Of a stretch of DNA of 64,000 nt, positions 10,901 through 21,700 are shown piece by piece. Position 1 is the stretch's first letter. Every line of letters begins with the position of its first letter. Source of the stretch: a virus; IMG/VR virus record IMGVR_UViG_3300021962_000051, positions 1 to 64,000 of that record; one strand, 5' to 3'. The notes under the pieces were generated by a model. The model was given only the letters and a program-made list of their open reading frames with translations. It was not told the DNA's origin and searched no databases. The translations under genes were made by a program, and so were the position numbers.

Positions 10901-13900
10901 GCGTGATATTGGTCATCTAGAAAGAAGAATTAAGAATCTAGAATACTATGTTTCTCTAAACTTACTTGAAAGAGAAACAGAGCAACTATCAATTAAAGAT
11001 GGTACTACTGGTATTGATAGATTTAAAAACGGATTTATTGTAGATCAATTTACTGGTCACGGAATTGGTGACGTAAAACATCCTGACTATAAAATTGCAG
11101 TTGATATAGGCAGACGTGAATTACGTCCAATGCACTTTACTTCTGCTTTAGAAGTTATTGAGGATTTAGAATCTGCACAACAAAGAGCGACTAGAGATTA
11201 TCAGCGTACTGGTGATTTAATTACTTTACCTTACACTGAAGAATTGTTTATCTTTAATCCAAACTCTTCTCGTTCAATTGATATTAACCCTTACAAAATT
11301 GGTGCGTTCAAAGGTGAGGTAATTCTTTCACCAGAGGGCGACAACTGGAAAGACACTGATCGTCGTCCAGACTTACAAGTTACAGATGACAATGGCTATG
11401 ATGCTATTCGATTCATGGCAGAACAATTAGGCGTAACAGGAACTCAATGGGGTGAATGGCAGAATAACTGGACAGGATCTAGTAGTTCTACTCGTACTTT
11501 CCAAACTGGTAATCCAAACCAGCGTCGTCAAACAGTTCGTGGATATCAAGAAACTGTTAGAACAGACACTGGTATTTCATCACGTGAAGGAATTAGAACT
11601 TCATTAAGTGGCGAAACTAACTCAATCGATTACGGTGATCGTGTAGTAGATATTTCTTATCTACCTTACATGCGTCCACGTCCAGTATTGTTTGCAGTTA
11701 AGAACCTAAAATCTGATACAAGATTCTATGCTTTCTTTGATGATAAGAGAGTAGATGCTGATAATATTCGTCCAGCTGATGTATTTAAAGTTACACAAAT
11801 TGTTGGTTCAACTAATATTAACTTTGATCCAACCTTTGTTAGCCAAACTATTCTAGCTGACGATCCAGCAAGATCATACAATGGTGTAATCGAGCCAGCA
11901 TTTGGTAGTGGTGATATTGTTAAAAACAGTACACATACTCCAACTGTAGTTCAAACTATTACACACATTACTGATCCTTTAGGAGCAAGTTCATTTACAA
12001 TGACAGTTGCTGATGCTGCTGGTATTCTTCCAGGACATCACGTGTTCTTGTATAACTTTGATGCTGCAAGACCAAGTCCAAATGTAAGTTCATACTTTAC
12101 TGAACAAAACAGAACACAGACTACTTTAACAGCTGTCGATACTACTCACTCTAAACAATTAAACAGACGTTACTTTAAAGTAAGTGCTGTTAATGGAACT
12201 ACTTTAACTTTAACAAGCACAGATGGTTCAACTATCTCTGCGTTTGATTCTTATGCAACTACTAATTACCCTGCTGGTGATGGTGGTCGTTTATTAAGAT
12301 TACAAGCAAGTGGTGTTGTTGCGTTTAGTGGTGTTGAAGATTCTTCTACTGTTATTGATGTTCACGTAGTTAATATTAAGAATGGTTTCGCTATTGGCGA
12401 ACAATTAACTGGTGAAGCAGATCTTGGCTCTGGTGCAAGAAACCGAGTAACGATTACTTCAATCAATGGTGGAACATCAACTACAACTGCTCCAACTATG
12501 AAAGCGATCGGCGATGCTGTTCGTACTGATTCATGGGGATCTGCTGTAGGTATCTTCTATCTACCTGAAAATACTTTCCGTACTGGTGAGAGATCATTTA
12601 AACTTATTGACAACGTTAGCAACAGTGATGCCAACTTTGACTCAAAAGGTTTTGCTACTTACTACTCAACTGGTATGAGTTTACAAAAAGAACGTACTGT
12701 TGTTAACTCACGAGATGTTAGATTCGTACAAGATCGTTTATATGAATCGATTCCAATTCGTAGAACAACTACTTCAACAAGATTACTATACAGCTATTGG
12801 ACAGGACACGATCCAGTTGCACAAACCTTTGTAGTATCATCACTAGGTGGTGCATTTATTTCTAGCGTAGATTTATTCTTCCAAGAAACAGGTAATCGTC
12901 CAGTAACTGTTGAATTAAGAACAACTAACAATGGTGTTCCTACTTCTAAGATTTTACCATTTACAACTGTAACTAAAGATCCTTCACAGATTAATATTTC
13001 AGAAAATGGTTCAGTTTCTACTACCTTTACATTCGATGCTCCTGTATACTTACAGGACAATGAAACTTATGCTCTTGTCGTTAAGACTGACGAACCTGGA
13101 GCGAAGTTATTCATCTCTGAATTAGGTAAAACTGATTTACAAACAAACAATATTATTACAAGTCAGCCATTAACTGGCTCATTATACCTATCACAAAACT
13201 CAAGAGAATTTGAGATCAATCCTTTATTAGATCTTAAATTCAATATGAAGAAATGTAAGTTTGATACTGATGCAAGTGCTAACGTTGAATTAAAAGCAAG
13301 TGCTCCAGTGGTAATGAATTTACCTGAGAATCCATTTGAGTTCACACCTAACACTACAACTGTTCGTGTGTCTCATCCAAACCATGGATTTGCTGCAGGT
13401 GCTCTAGTTGTTATCTCTGGTGTAGCTGATGGATTGTATGGTGCTAACAGTACTACCAATGGTGCAAGTGATGATCTATTAAATGGTTCACACACTGTAC
13501 TAGCTACTGGTATTACTAAAGACTCATACCTAATCGCACTACAAACTACAGATTCTTCTGGAAACAGTTTACTAAGTGGAACTACTGCCAACTTTGTAAA
13601 AGGTAATTATGGTGGACAAAGTGTAAAAGCGACTAGACAATTATTCATGGATTATATGTTCTTGAAGTCAAACGATCTAAACTTCCAAGATACTTCTATC
13701 ACTTGGTATGTGAATGCTGAGGACACAAGTGGTACTCGTACTGGAACATTACCGATCGTTGCAAACGAAGATTATGTGTTTGACTCTCGTAAAGTTATTA
13801 AATCTTTTGAAAATCAAAGAGTGGTGACAACGACTCCATTGTTGAAGTCACCATCTCTACAACTTCACGCAGTAATTAGTTCAGATAACGAAAACGTATC

Positions 13901-15200
13901 TCCAGTAATTGATATGCAAAAACTTTCTGTTTATGCAATTCAAAACCTAGTTGGTAATAAAACTGCTTCTGATCTAAACGTTCCTGCGATTGATACGCTA
14001 ACACTTATTGAAGATAGTTCAGTTGTTGATACTGATACCTATGTAATTGGTAGTGGTACTATTACAGTTAACACTGCAAGCGACAATGTAACTGGTTCAG
14101 GTACACAATTTACAACTCAAGTTAAAGTTGGAGAAACTCTACGTATCGGTAACGATGCAGTGGGTGTTGTTCTAACAATTAACTCAGACACCGATCTAGA
14201 TCTAACTACAGTATCGTTGATAACTTCTAGCAACTCAGCTTACAAGATTGTAGCACGTGGTTGGTTAGAGTTTGAAAACGTCAATGGTGCTGGTGTAATT
14301 AGAACATGGGTTGATGCTGCAGACAATATTTTACAAAACGCACAAATCGGATCTCAATTAACTATCAATGGTGTTTGGTCTTCTAAAATTGACGGAACAT
14401 ATTTGATAAATAATGTTACAGAGTCTTCTGATTCTTCACGTTTCGCAGGTAGTGCTGATGGTAACAAAGTAGAAATTACTTTAGCAAGTCCTTTCTATAC
14501 TTTCCCATCTATTGCTTATCTAAATCTAGTAAATGACTGGATTGAATTACAATTAGGTGGTTCACAAACTTCTAGTACTTCTAGCACAAGCATTTCCTCA
14601 ACGAATGATAATACTGCTTATATTACAGCAGGAGATCAGATTGTATCATCTACTGTTTACGAAGTTGTAAATCCAGATGGTGGTAGTGAAGAAAGATTAG
14701 AAAGAAAAGTAGTTGGTACTGTTCAGTCAGTTGCTGCAGGATCTATTACGTTGACTTCAAATGCAACGATTGCTATTACTGAGGCGATGTTCGTACGTAA
14801 ACCAAATCTAAACTGGTCAGTGAATCAGCTTAAGAGTTTCGTAGATGACTTTGCTCCTACTGGCTCTTCAAACTTGGCTAACTATGTAACAAGACCATTA
14901 ACGCTTTCTACTTCAGCTGACAGTGTTCGTATGTTGTTTGATGCTACGATTCCACAAAATACAGATATTATAGTTTACTATCGTGTATGGAATGGTGACC
15001 AAGATTTAAGCAAATTAAAATGGACTAATGCAGGATTTACATCTTTATCTAAATCTGCAGTAGACTTCTTTACTGAAAGAGAAGTAAATGTAAATGATAT
15101 TACTGACTTTACAAATTTACAAGTTAAGTTTGTGATGAAGTCTAGCAATACGACTTACATTCCTAAGATTAAAAATTTAAGAGTGGTGGCTCATAGTTAA
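7956..15200 (+). CDS. Giant tail/baseplate protein with DUF4815 N-terminus
   Basis: At 2414 residues this is the largest protein in the window. The first ~100 residues (YFDDYQDAKKFLRVLFRPGYSVQARELTQLQTILQDQ...FGDHVFKNGSMV) are the DUF4815 signature of phage structural proteins that follow gp8 in marine T4-like phages. The rest is long stretches of Ser/Thr/Asn-rich beta-type sequence, including a VNGTAAGTSGSATITGFGTKFLTDFKVGD block (about 9570-9660) and a related GTITVNTASDNVTGSGTQFTTQVKVGETL block (about 14050-14140). These GSGTxF...VGD modules recur in fibre proteins. A short helix-rich part (RRYTMRDIGHLERRIKNLEYYVSLNLLE) sits near 10890-10970. It probably forms peripheral baseplate or fibre structure, in the role of T4 gp9-gp10; that equivalence is inference. 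Confidence 0.85.
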   Translation: MAINFNVAPYFDDYQDAKKFLRVLFRPGYSVQARELTQLQTILQDQVSRFGDHVFKNGSMVVPGSVNVDNQVHFAKLEDLYNNESVRSYLTQFRSKIVTGVTSGVKALVVDTSECGCMVAGDSDIATLYFKIESTADDGVTKRFIPGETLTALASDNTTTANYRLTTSQVGDISVQIRTFGDTGNVGTSYTENEASDVLGYGYAVEVKQGIYFIDGFFVQNDELHLYIGRFNNKPTARVGFEVLEQIVTPEDDTSLNDNAQGSNNYAAPGAHRYKIDLALKRLALNTTDSVKFIELLRVVDGRVQHKVEKTSYAELEKTFARRTYDESGNYEVNKFRLSVREHLDDGVNNGVYDARPSSGALTDKTYGNTNQIALVVDPGKAYVQGYEVEGTITQYVAVNKARPINGVENGHIVRLDDQPIGTPVGNYALVDTIRGVPDLVNFETVYLWNGTDPWGSPPTVGTSTNVGKTGLVGTARVRSFQLHSSAYTNSAHYKMSFFDIQMEEGFTFERDAKWITDAGNTGTIDFYANLAQYGSGGVLVNGTAAGTSGSATITGFGTKFLTDFKVGDAIVLGGNFVGFVTNIASQTELTIDSNLTAPQAGTGGAQTLTRGDSRLYDVEYDTLLFKTGYQNTKTLRGKDNLTGQDTVKSSTQTVRRTITASADSVTTDWSFTLTNTNEFFLSDQDLANFTLFDNVTDQIVNITSAMISFDDDANRKTITISGSLASLTASRSYTLIASILQIGVQAAEKIKTATAYTATVTTKKSVTAKNVILPHADILEVTEVLMTPGDYATFNAANSVDITNNFTLDSGQRSTHYQAGALVLKEGASVPTGALQVKYRYFAYSSSGNYFSADSYNTTIDYEDIPSFKVRANDGTVEEVYLHDVIDYRPVISGLNSFKPEIPKIGTDFNTSLAYYLPRFDKVVLDSVGRINVIAGVPALDPKEPEDPKEGMVLATVMLPAYTKSASDVKVYQRDNRRYTMRDIGHLERRIKNLEYYVSLNLLERETEQLSIKDGTTGIDRFKNGFIVDQFTGHGIGDVKHPDYKIAVDIGRRELRPMHFTSALEVIEDLESAQQRATRDYQRTGDLITLPYTEELFIFNPNSSRSIDINPYKIGAFKGEVILSPEGDNWKDTDRRPDLQVTDDNGYDAIRFMAEQLGVTGTQWGEWQNNWTGSSSSTRTFQTGNPNQRRQTVRGYQETVRTDTGISSREGIRTSLSGETNSIDYGDRVVDISYLPYMRPRPVLFAVKNLKSDTRFYAFFDDKRVDADNIRPADVFKVTQIVGSTNINFDPTFVSQTILADDPARSYNGVIEPAFGSGDIVKNSTHTPTVVQTITHITDPLGASSFTMTVADAAGILPGHHVFLYNFDAARPSPNVSSYFTEQNRTQTTLTAVDTTHSKQLNRRYFKVSAVNGTTLTLTSTDGSTISAFDSYATTNYPAGDGGRLLRLQASGVVAFSGVEDSSTVIDVHVVNIKNGFAIGEQLTGEADLGSGARNRVTITSINGGTSTTTAPTMKAIGDAVRTDSWGSAVGIFYLPENTFRTGERSFKLIDNVSNSDANFDSKGFATYYSTGMSLQKERTVVNSRDVRFVQDRLYESIPIRRTTTSTRLLYSYWTGHDPVAQTFVVSSLGGAFISSVDLFFQETGNRPVTVELRTTNNGVPTSKILPFTTVTKDPSQINISENGSVSTTFTFDAPVYLQDNETYALVVKTDEPGAKLFISELGKTDLQTNNIITSQPLTGSLYLSQNSREFEINPLLDLKFNMKKCKFDTDASANVELKASAPVVMNLPENPFEFTPNTTTVRVSHPNHGFAAGALVVISGVADGLYGANSTTNGASDDLLNGSHTVLATGITKDSYLIALQTTDSSGNSLLSGTTANFVKGNYGGQSVKATRQLFMDYMFLKSNDLNFQDTSITWYVNAEDTSGTRTGTLPIVANEDYVFDSRKVIKSFENQRVVTTTPLLKSPSLQLHAVISSDNENVSPVIDMQKLSVYAIQNLVGNKTASDLNVPAIDTLTLIEDSSVVDTDTYVIGSGTITVNTASDNVTGSGTQFTTQVKVGETLRIGNDAVGVVLTINSDTDLDLTTVSLITSSNSAYKIVARGWLEFENVNGAGVIRTWVDAADNILQNAQIGSQLTINGVWSSKIDGTYLINNVTESSDSSRFAGSADGNKVEITLASPFYTFPSIAYLNLVNDWIELQLGGSQTSSTSSTSISSTNDNTAYITAGDQIVSSTVYEVVNPDGGSEERLERKVVGTVQSVAAGSITLTSNATIAITEAMFVRKPNLNWSVNQLKSFVDDFAPTGSSNLANYVTRPLTLSTSADSVRMLFDATIPQNTDIIVYYRVWNGDQDLSKLKWTNAGFTSLSKSAVDFFTEREVNVNDITDFTNLQVKFVMKSSNTTYIPKIKNLRVVAHS

Positions 15201-15418
15201 TGGCTTTAGCTAAGATTAAAGACTACACTCATTTAAGAAAAGATTCTTCTAATGGTGGTGTAATTAATGTGGACAACGAGGCATATGTTGCGTATAAGCG
15301 ACAGAAAGCATTGTTAGTAGACTCAGTAAAAGAAAAAGAGTCTATGAGAAGTGAAATAAATAGTATGAAGAAGGATTTAGAAGAGATTAAGAATCTTCTA
15401 CATAAACTAGTTGGATAA
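15200..15418 (+). CDS. Small coiled-coil virion protein
   Basis: A 72-residue protein starting in the stop codon of the giant gene (TAATG). The C-terminal half (about residues 35-71) is a strongly heptad-like, charged helix (ESMRSEINSMKKDLEEIKNLLHKL), probably a short coiled coil. There are no catalytic motifs. Coupling to the fibre genes suggests a tail assembly or connector role, not proven. Confidence 0.65.
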   Translation: MALAKIKDYTHLRKDSSNGGVINVDNEAYVAYKRQKALLVDSVKEKESMRSEINSMKKDLEEIKNLLHKLVG

Positions 15419-15423
15419 CTAAA

Positions 15424-15633
15424 ATGGCAAAACAAACAACAATAACAGAAGTTACACAGGCAAACACTTTTGATCAGTGGAGGCAGAGAACTAACGAAGT
15501 TATTACTCATACCAATAATCAAGAAGATTACATTGGTGATATCGCTCAAATCGAATCAGGTAATAATAACTTAGTTGATGCAGTCAATGAAGCAAGAGGT
15601 TATTCTGTAGCAATTTCTATCGCACTGGGGTAA
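15424..15633 (+). CDS. Small tail-fibre-like protein with C-terminal ALG motif
   Basis: A 69-residue protein. The N-terminal part (TFDQWRQRTNEVITHTN) is the start block seen at the head of longer T4-like marine fibre proteins. It ends in a hydrophobic GYSVAISIALG tail that recurs at the C-termini of two other proteins here (17831-18061 and 27812-29329). It sits 5 bases after the previous gene. Probably a truncated or split fibre module; function unknown. Confidence 0.6.
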   Translation: MAKQTTITEVTQANTFDQWRQRTNEVITHTNNQEDYIGDIAQIESGNNNLVDAVNEARGYSVAISIALG

Positions 15634-15637
15634 ATAA

Positions 15638-15961
15638 ATGGCAAACGTATTTAAGAACGCACTTGCTCGAGACATTGGAACTTCTGCAGTAACACTTTAC
15701 AGTGCTCCTGCTACGAAGAATTCTATTTGTATCGAACTAGATGTATGTAATACGACTAACTCCGCAGTATCTTGTAGTGCTTTCATTACTAAAGGGGGAG
15801 CCGATTATTACATCGTAAAAAATGCTCCAGTCCCAGTAGGTGGAACTTTACAGATTATCTCTGGACAAAAGATCGTGTTAGCAGACAATGACACAATAAA
15901 AATAATTTCAACAGCGACCACATCTTTAGATGCAGTTGCTTCAATTTTAGAAGACGTATAA
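15638..15961 (+). CDS. Predicted virion protein, unknown
   Basis: A 107-residue protein whose alternating strands and short loops suggest a beta-sandwich (NSICIELDVCNTTNSAVSCSAFITK, then PVPVGGTLQIISGQKIVLADNDTIKIIS). No signal peptide or active-site motif. Tight spacing (4 bases) on both sides places it in the fibre operon. I do not recognise a named family. Confidence 0.6.
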   Translation: MANVFKNALARDIGTSAVTLYSAPATKNSICIELDVCNTTNSAVSCSAFITKGGADYYIVKNAPVPVGGTLQIISGQKIVLADNDTIKIISTATTSLDAVASILEDV

Positions 15962-15963
15962 AC

Positions 15964-17805
15964 ATGGCTTATATTGGTTCATCAGTTATTGAAAAACTCA
16001 ATACACAGATTCGTCCACGTGACGAGTTCAGCTGTAATGGTTATCAAAAAGACTATTTGTTAGCACAAGAAATTCCTGGAGGATTTGAGTCTAATCTATT
16101 AGTCGTTATCGACAACGTAATACAGGAACCTGTAACTGCGTATACTGTTGAACATGCCTATCGTTTAGTTATCTCTGGTATTCAAGAAAACAACGTTACA
16201 ACTATTCCCCTTGCTAAAAGATCAAACACTGGTGTAACTGCACCATTTGAATTGTATGATCTTGCCACTGTTTTTGCCACAGCTGGAACTATTTTATTAC
16301 AACAAGTAAATATTTCGACTAACATAGTTAATGCTGAAATGACTATCGATAAAATTGATAGTTCAAATTATACTGTTGTTGGTCTAGTTAATAGTGGATC
16401 GTTTACTGCAAATTCAACCACTGATTATCTAAGATTTAGAATTTCAGGTGGAGATTATATTTTTATAACTGCTTATGGTGGTGCTTCACAACAAGCATCA
16501 GATGTTCCTCCAATTGGAGTAGGTGCAGATTATTACGTTGCAGCATCTATTGGTGTTGAGGTTGAGATTCCTAAAATCTCTGATAGAATTGTACAAGGTG
16601 CAGTAACTGGTGTAGTTGCAAATGCGACTTCTAGTTATATTGACATCTTTAAAGAAACAGACGGACAGTTTCAAACTGGCGCAACAGAATACTTTGAACC
16701 AAAATCAGTAAACTATGCTAATACTGGAACAGTAACTTATGAAAATTTAAAAGGTGGTGATTTTAATATTGTAAGTATTGAACCACTTTCATATCAGTTA
16801 CTTCATTTAAATGGTATTCCAGAATTAAACCAAAAAATTTATATCAGTCACTTAGGTGGAGCAACCTATCAAACTGCACCATCAGCTGGATCAGTAACTG
16901 ACTTAGCACTGTCTGATAATTTAAAAACGTTTACTGTTGATAAATACTTATCGACAACAAACCAAACAGATTTCCTTTTAAGTAAAGAGCCAGTTTCAGT
17001 TCAAGCAATTATCGTTACAATTAACGGACAGGTGCAAACTGATACTGTTGACTATCAATTAATTGGTGGAACAACATTAAGACTTTCCGCACCACTTGTT
17101 GCTGGTATTAAAGTTAATGTTATTCACTTAGGGTTTAGTACTGTATCAAGAAACTCTTTCGTTGATGGATCTTTAACAACAGGATCTTTACAAGATAGAG
17201 CAGTAACTGGTGCTAAGATTGCTTTAAATACTATTAAAGCCAATAACATCGAGAACGCACAAGCGATTACTGATGCTCTTGGAGCAATGCCACTGTATAC
17301 TGATACTTTTGGTACACAAATTATTCAATCACCAATTCAATTTGACTCTAGTTCTATTTTCTTAGCTGGTGGTCAACTTAAATTTCCAGGTGTACCAGTT
17401 CTTTCGACAGACGCAAATACACTAGACAGTTATTCTGAAGGAACATTTACACCAAACTTCCATATTGGTGCCTCTTCTGCTGGTATTACATGGACTACAA
17501 ATGAGGGTAACTACGTTAAGATTGGTAGAATGGTTCACGTTTGTATGACGTTTAATGCTACTACCTTTGGTGGATTAACTGGAGATGTTGTTATTGACGA
17601 CTTGCCTGCAATTACAAACAACACTGCAGTTCAATGCGTTGGCACAATTCAAATGGATACTGGAACGACTACATTTTATAGTAAAGGTATTCCAAACACT
17701 ACAACTTGTCATATTGTTAAAGAAGATGGCTCTTTAATGCAGCATTCTGACTTAATCACTGGACAAGATATTAACGTTACGATTACATATATCTCTAAAA
17801 CGTAA
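15964..17805 (+). CDS. Tail fibre-like protein
   Basis: A 613-residue protein. The N-terminal ~110 residues resemble fibre adaptor domains with a T7-fibre-like DY-x-L...VVIDNVIQEP pattern, and a similar VxVTINGQVQTDTVDYQLIGGTTLRL module appears near residues 355-385. After it come a GSLTTGSLQDRAVTGAKIALNTIKANNI segment of the kind that precedes fibre stalks, and a C-terminal domain (EGTFTPNF...GNYVKIGRMVHVCMTFN) common at the tips of tail fibres and collars. It is a host-contacting or connector fibre by inference. Confidence 0.75.
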   Translation: MAYIGSSVIEKLNTQIRPRDEFSCNGYQKDYLLAQEIPGGFESNLLVVIDNVIQEPVTAYTVEHAYRLVISGIQENNVTTIPLAKRSNTGVTAPFELYDLATVFATAGTILLQQVNISTNIVNAEMTIDKIDSSNYTVVGLVNSGSFTANSTTDYLRFRISGGDYIFITAYGGASQQASDVPPIGVGADYYVAASIGVEVEIPKISDRIVQGAVTGVVANATSSYIDIFKETDGQFQTGATEYFEPKSVNYANTGTVTYENLKGGDFNIVSIEPLSYQLLHLNGIPELNQKIYISHLGGATYQTAPSAGSVTDLALSDNLKTFTVDKYLSTTNQTDFLLSKEPVSVQAIIVTINGQVQTDTVDYQLIGGTTLRLSAPLVAGIKVNVIHLGFSTVSRNSFVDGSLTTGSLQDRAVTGAKIALNTIKANNIENAQAITDALGAMPLYTDTFGTQIIQSPIQFDSSSIFLAGGQLKFPGVPVLSTDANTLDSYSEGTFTPNFHIGASSAGITWTTNEGNYVKIGRMVHVCMTFNATTFGGLTGDVVIDDLPAITNNTAVQCVGTIQMDTGTTTFYSKGIPNTTTCHIVKEDGSLMQHSDLITGQDINVTITYISKT

Positions 17806-17806
17806 C

Positions 17807-17814
17807 CTAAATAA
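17807..17814 (+). promoter_or_regulatory. Late promoter motif
   Basis: CTAAATAA just after the fibre gene stop and 17 bases before the ATG of the 76-residue gene, with a GAGGAAAC ribosome site between them. Confidence 0.5.
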
Positions 17815-17830
17815 AGAATAGAGGAAACAA

Positions 17831-18061
17831 ATGGCACTAAGTAAAGTTAAATCAAAGGGGATCCAAGACAACATTGAGTTGCAAGGTAATAACACTACGC
17901 TTGCAGTTGGACCTCAGACTGATCGTCCATTGGTTCCTAAAAAAGGGGATATTCGTTTTAACGAAACGTTAAATCGACAAGAGATTTACGATGGATTAAA
18001 ATGGGATCCAATCAATGCTCAATCGCTATCTATTGCATTAAATGTGGCATTAGGTGGTTAA
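17831..18061 (+). CDS. Small fibre-associated protein with C-terminal ALGG motif
   Basis: A 76-residue protein with a GDIRFNETLNRQEIYDGLKW segment, similar to the start of receptor-binding fibre domains in this phage group, and a hydrophobic C-terminal tail SLSIALNVALGG shared with two other proteins in the cassette. Its own late promoter motif lies upstream. Likely a minor tail or fibre tip component. Confidence 0.6.
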   Translation: MALSKVKSKGIQDNIELQGNNTTLAVGPQTDRPLVPKKGDIRFNETLNRQEIYDGLKWDPINAQSLSIALNVALGG

Positions 18062-18067
18062 AGATTA

Positions 18068-18075
18068 CTAAATAA
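18068..18075 (+). promoter_or_regulatory. Late promoter motif
   Basis: CTAAATAA 15 bases upstream of the ATG at 18091; it runs into the ribosome site AAAGGTG. Confidence 0.5.
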
Positions 18076-18090
18076 AGGTGTGATTATACT

Positions 18091-18753
18091 ATGATTGTAC
18101 AATCGGTTGACGAATGGCAATGGGAAGTCGTGGCGATATCTAGACACGAGCATTTCATTTTACAAAAGGCAACAGGTAAACAAGGCAAAGAAGGATGGAT
18201 TGGTATACCAGCTGTCGAACTTTGCACCTTTACAGTTCTCAAAACAGGTCTATTATCTATCTGTGATTGGGACAGCAAAAAAGAATTAGGAGTTATGGGA
18301 CCAAACGTGAGGTTTCATTACTCTTATCTGATGGACGGATACGAGGGACGTGTCGATTATTTTGGCAAACCTCTACCACCAAAAGAGGAAATACTTGCAA
18401 CAGCGAGTAAAACTCACGTTAGACTTAAAACCGTAAGTGATGAGAGTGTATTTTATTGCATCTCCGATCCTTACGACAATATTATTTGGGATGGTGATTC
18501 TTATGTGGTCGATAAAGAAGATTACAAACATACTATCCAGCCAAGTAATACTTTGAAATTTGTTCCATTAGACGATGGAATAAAACTAAATAATAAAAGT
18601 ACCGAAAGGTATAAGATTATAAACTTAGCGATCTTTGATAAACCAATCGAGATTACAGGAAAGCTAAATAGAATGTATGCTATTGTAGCACCTAATGGTG
18701 TATACAAGAAACCTGTATCTACGCAAGATGTTCCTAGATACGTTAACGATTAA
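18091..18753 (+). CDS. Hypothetical protein
   Basis: A 220-residue protein with its own late promoter motif and ribosome site (AAAGGTG). It is less Ser/Thr-rich than its fibre neighbours and has several Trp residues near the N-terminus (EWQWEVVAI). No membrane segment or known catalytic motif. The segment LLSICDWDSKKELGVMGPNVRFHYSYLMDGYEGRVDYFG suggests a compact globular domain. It sits inside the tail-fibre cassette, so a virion or fibre-assembly role is likely but unproven. Confidence 0.6.
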   Translation: MIVQSVDEWQWEVVAISRHEHFILQKATGKQGKEGWIGIPAVELCTFTVLKTGLLSICDWDSKKELGVMGPNVRFHYSYLMDGYEGRVDYFGKPLPPKEEILATASKTHVRLKTVSDESVFYCISDPYDNIIWDGDSYVVDKEDYKHTIQPSNTLKFVPLDDGIKLNNKSTERYKIINLAIFDKPIEITGKLNRMYAIVAPNGVYKKPVSTQDVPRYVND

Positions 18754-18782
18754 GAACCAGAAATTTTGAACCGAGGATAAAA

Positions 18783-21700
18783 ATGCCAAAGAAACTCATT
18801 CCATTTGGATACGAAATTAACCTTGCTAATAATACCATTGGGATTCCAGGGAATTATCCAGCAGAACGTATCTTACTGATTACGAACGTAACCAAAAATA
18901 AAATTTTATATAACTTCGCAGATCCAACTGCAGGTTATACTTCAGTCATTTATGACGTAGACGATGACTACACACAGGTAAATACTGTATTGTCATTGAA
19001 CGATACTGCGAACATGTCTGCAACAGCTGACGATATTCTTCAAATTTTCGTAGAAGAAGACTTCGCACGAATCGGCTTTGAAGAAGCAATGATCGACCCA
19101 GTTAACAAGTTGCGTGTATCGAATCCAGAAAACTTGATCGATACCGACTTCGAATACGGTCTACAGTCATCTAAATGGGAAACACTACAAACAGTGTTAA
19201 ACATTCCTACAATCTATTCAACTTCAGGTGACACTCCACTTGAAGATTTGGTTTCTATTATTACAACAGATGGTTCGAAACAAGTTAAAGTTACTGTTGG
19301 CGTCGACATGGATCTTAAACTCGGTGATCCTGTTGCTGTTCAAGGTACAACTAACATTTCTGCTGAAGGATACTTCCTAGTTTCTGGTATTGCTAGTACG
19401 AAGATCTTCTTCTATGAAATGGACAAAGAAGCAGTTACTTCAGAGGATATTTCTGGTTCATATTCTACTGTAATTCCTGCAAAATTCTTTGAAGGTTCTA
19501 ATCTTAACCTCGATCTATCAACATCTGCTATTGTAACTGATGAAGCAAATCCTTCAAACATTACAATTACTACTTCTGAAACTCACGGATTAAACGTTGG
19601 TACAAAAGTTTACTTACGTAATACTATCGGACCAAAAATTCTTGAGATTGCTGATCCAACATTGACTGCTCCTGATGGACGTCCTTATGTTGACTCAGTT
19701 GCAGAATTAACAGTTACAAACACAGTTGATGCTACTACTCCAATCGGTGGTGGTGGATACCTAGAATTCCCTGTTGTTACATGGGACTGGGAACCAACTT
19801 ATGTTAAGTATCTTTCTGCTGTTGACATTGACACAACACTAGATCAAATTACTTGGACTGCACACGGATTGTCTGCAAACGCAGCAATTCTTTTCCAAAC
19901 TCAGGTTCGTGGTCAAACCAATGCTGGTTTAGTAGATGGTACAGTTTACTACGCTAATCCAATCGATGCTGACACAATCGAACTTTACACAGACTATCAA
20001 ACTCTAGCATCTAGAGTAAACTTAACTGGTCTAGACATTACTCGTGGTCATCCACGTATTGGTCTAGTTTACAAAGTTGAGGGTAACTCTGGTAACGATC
20101 GTTACACTTCATTCTATATGCGTAATATTCGTTCAAACGTTACTGGTTCTTATGATATTGGAAACGTAAACAATACAAACTCTAACTCATTCACTTGGGA
20201 TATTACCAACCATATGGGCACTGGACGTGTTCCAGTTGAATCAATTGTATACAACATCTACCACAGTGGTAACTTAGCTGGTGGTGGTAACTACGTTTCA
20301 ACTACATTTACTGGAAGAAACTATCTTGGTTTAGGTTCAGGTAACGTTAGTTACAACGTTGGTGGTAAAGGTTCTAACACTGCAACAGAATCACCAAACT
20401 TAGACGTTACACGTTGTATCTACTTGTCTTCATCTAGATACTACATTAGTGTGACTTACCAAGCAACTGGTTCTGTTATTACTCGAGACAAATTCGGTAA
20501 CCCAACAAACAGTTTCCGTATTATTTACTATATCAGATTCCGTGACGTTCCTACTACAATGAACGCTGACCATTCTGGTTCTGACTTATCGCAAGCTACA
20601 TTCGGTTTAGGTCGTGATGCTGGAGCAAGAGTTTTTGCTTTCCAATCACGTACTCCTGGAACTGCATATCAAAACGCTGCAGATAACTATTCATATCTTG
20701 TTAACCAAAGAAACAATGGTCGTTACGGTACTGGTATTATTAGATACAACTATCAAGTAACTACTTCTAATGGTCTTGGTATTCTTACTACAAACTATAA
20801 CGATCCAAACAGAGAAGAATACTCAAGCAACAGTACTCACATTTACTACGGTATGGCAAAAGACTTGTCATCTTTCCGTAACTTGATCTACGCTCAAGCA
20901 CACGGACTAGAAGATGGCGATTCTGCTCTTGTTACAGTAACAAACTATTCAACTACAAACAGATTTGCGTTTGTTGATGGTAATGGTAACTCAGTTGCTA
21001 TTGCTCAAACAACATTCAATGCTACTGTTTCTGTAGTTTCTGATAACTACTTCAGATTACAGATTAATCAGACACCAAACACTGATGATATTTCTGAATT
21101 CCCTGAAGAGTTCTCAATCGAAACACAAAAAGTTAACCCACTTTACAACTCTATCTACATCCAAAACCATAAGATCGTAGGTACTGCTACTGCACGTTAT
21201 ACTACTGCTGGTACTGTAATTGGTGGATTAACAAACAACACAATCTACTCACTACAATATCTAAACGACTCTCGTTTGATTGTTAAAGATGCATCTGTTG
21301 CTGACAACAGTAACTCTGCAACTACAACTGCATTTGGTTCAAGTTCTAACGCACAGAACCAAGCGTTTACTATTGATGTTGAAACACCTATCGGATTCTT
21401 ACCAGCTAACGTAACAATTACTGGTGTTCAGTTCCGTGGTGACTTCTCTGCTCGAAACGAGTTCGTAACTCTTAACTTTGCAGACGCAACATCATACAGT
21501 ATTGGTAGATCTGGTGGTCAGGATACTAGCGTATGGCTAGACGATCCAACTTGGGTTGCTAAAAACGTTTCTGCGTTGTTAGTAAACAGTGGTTCACCTG
21601 CTAAAAAATCTATTCAAGTTACTGCGTCTCCAACTTCTGCGATTAACTTTACAGTTTCTGGTATGTCACGTTGGTGGGAAATTCGTTTCCAAATCAGTGC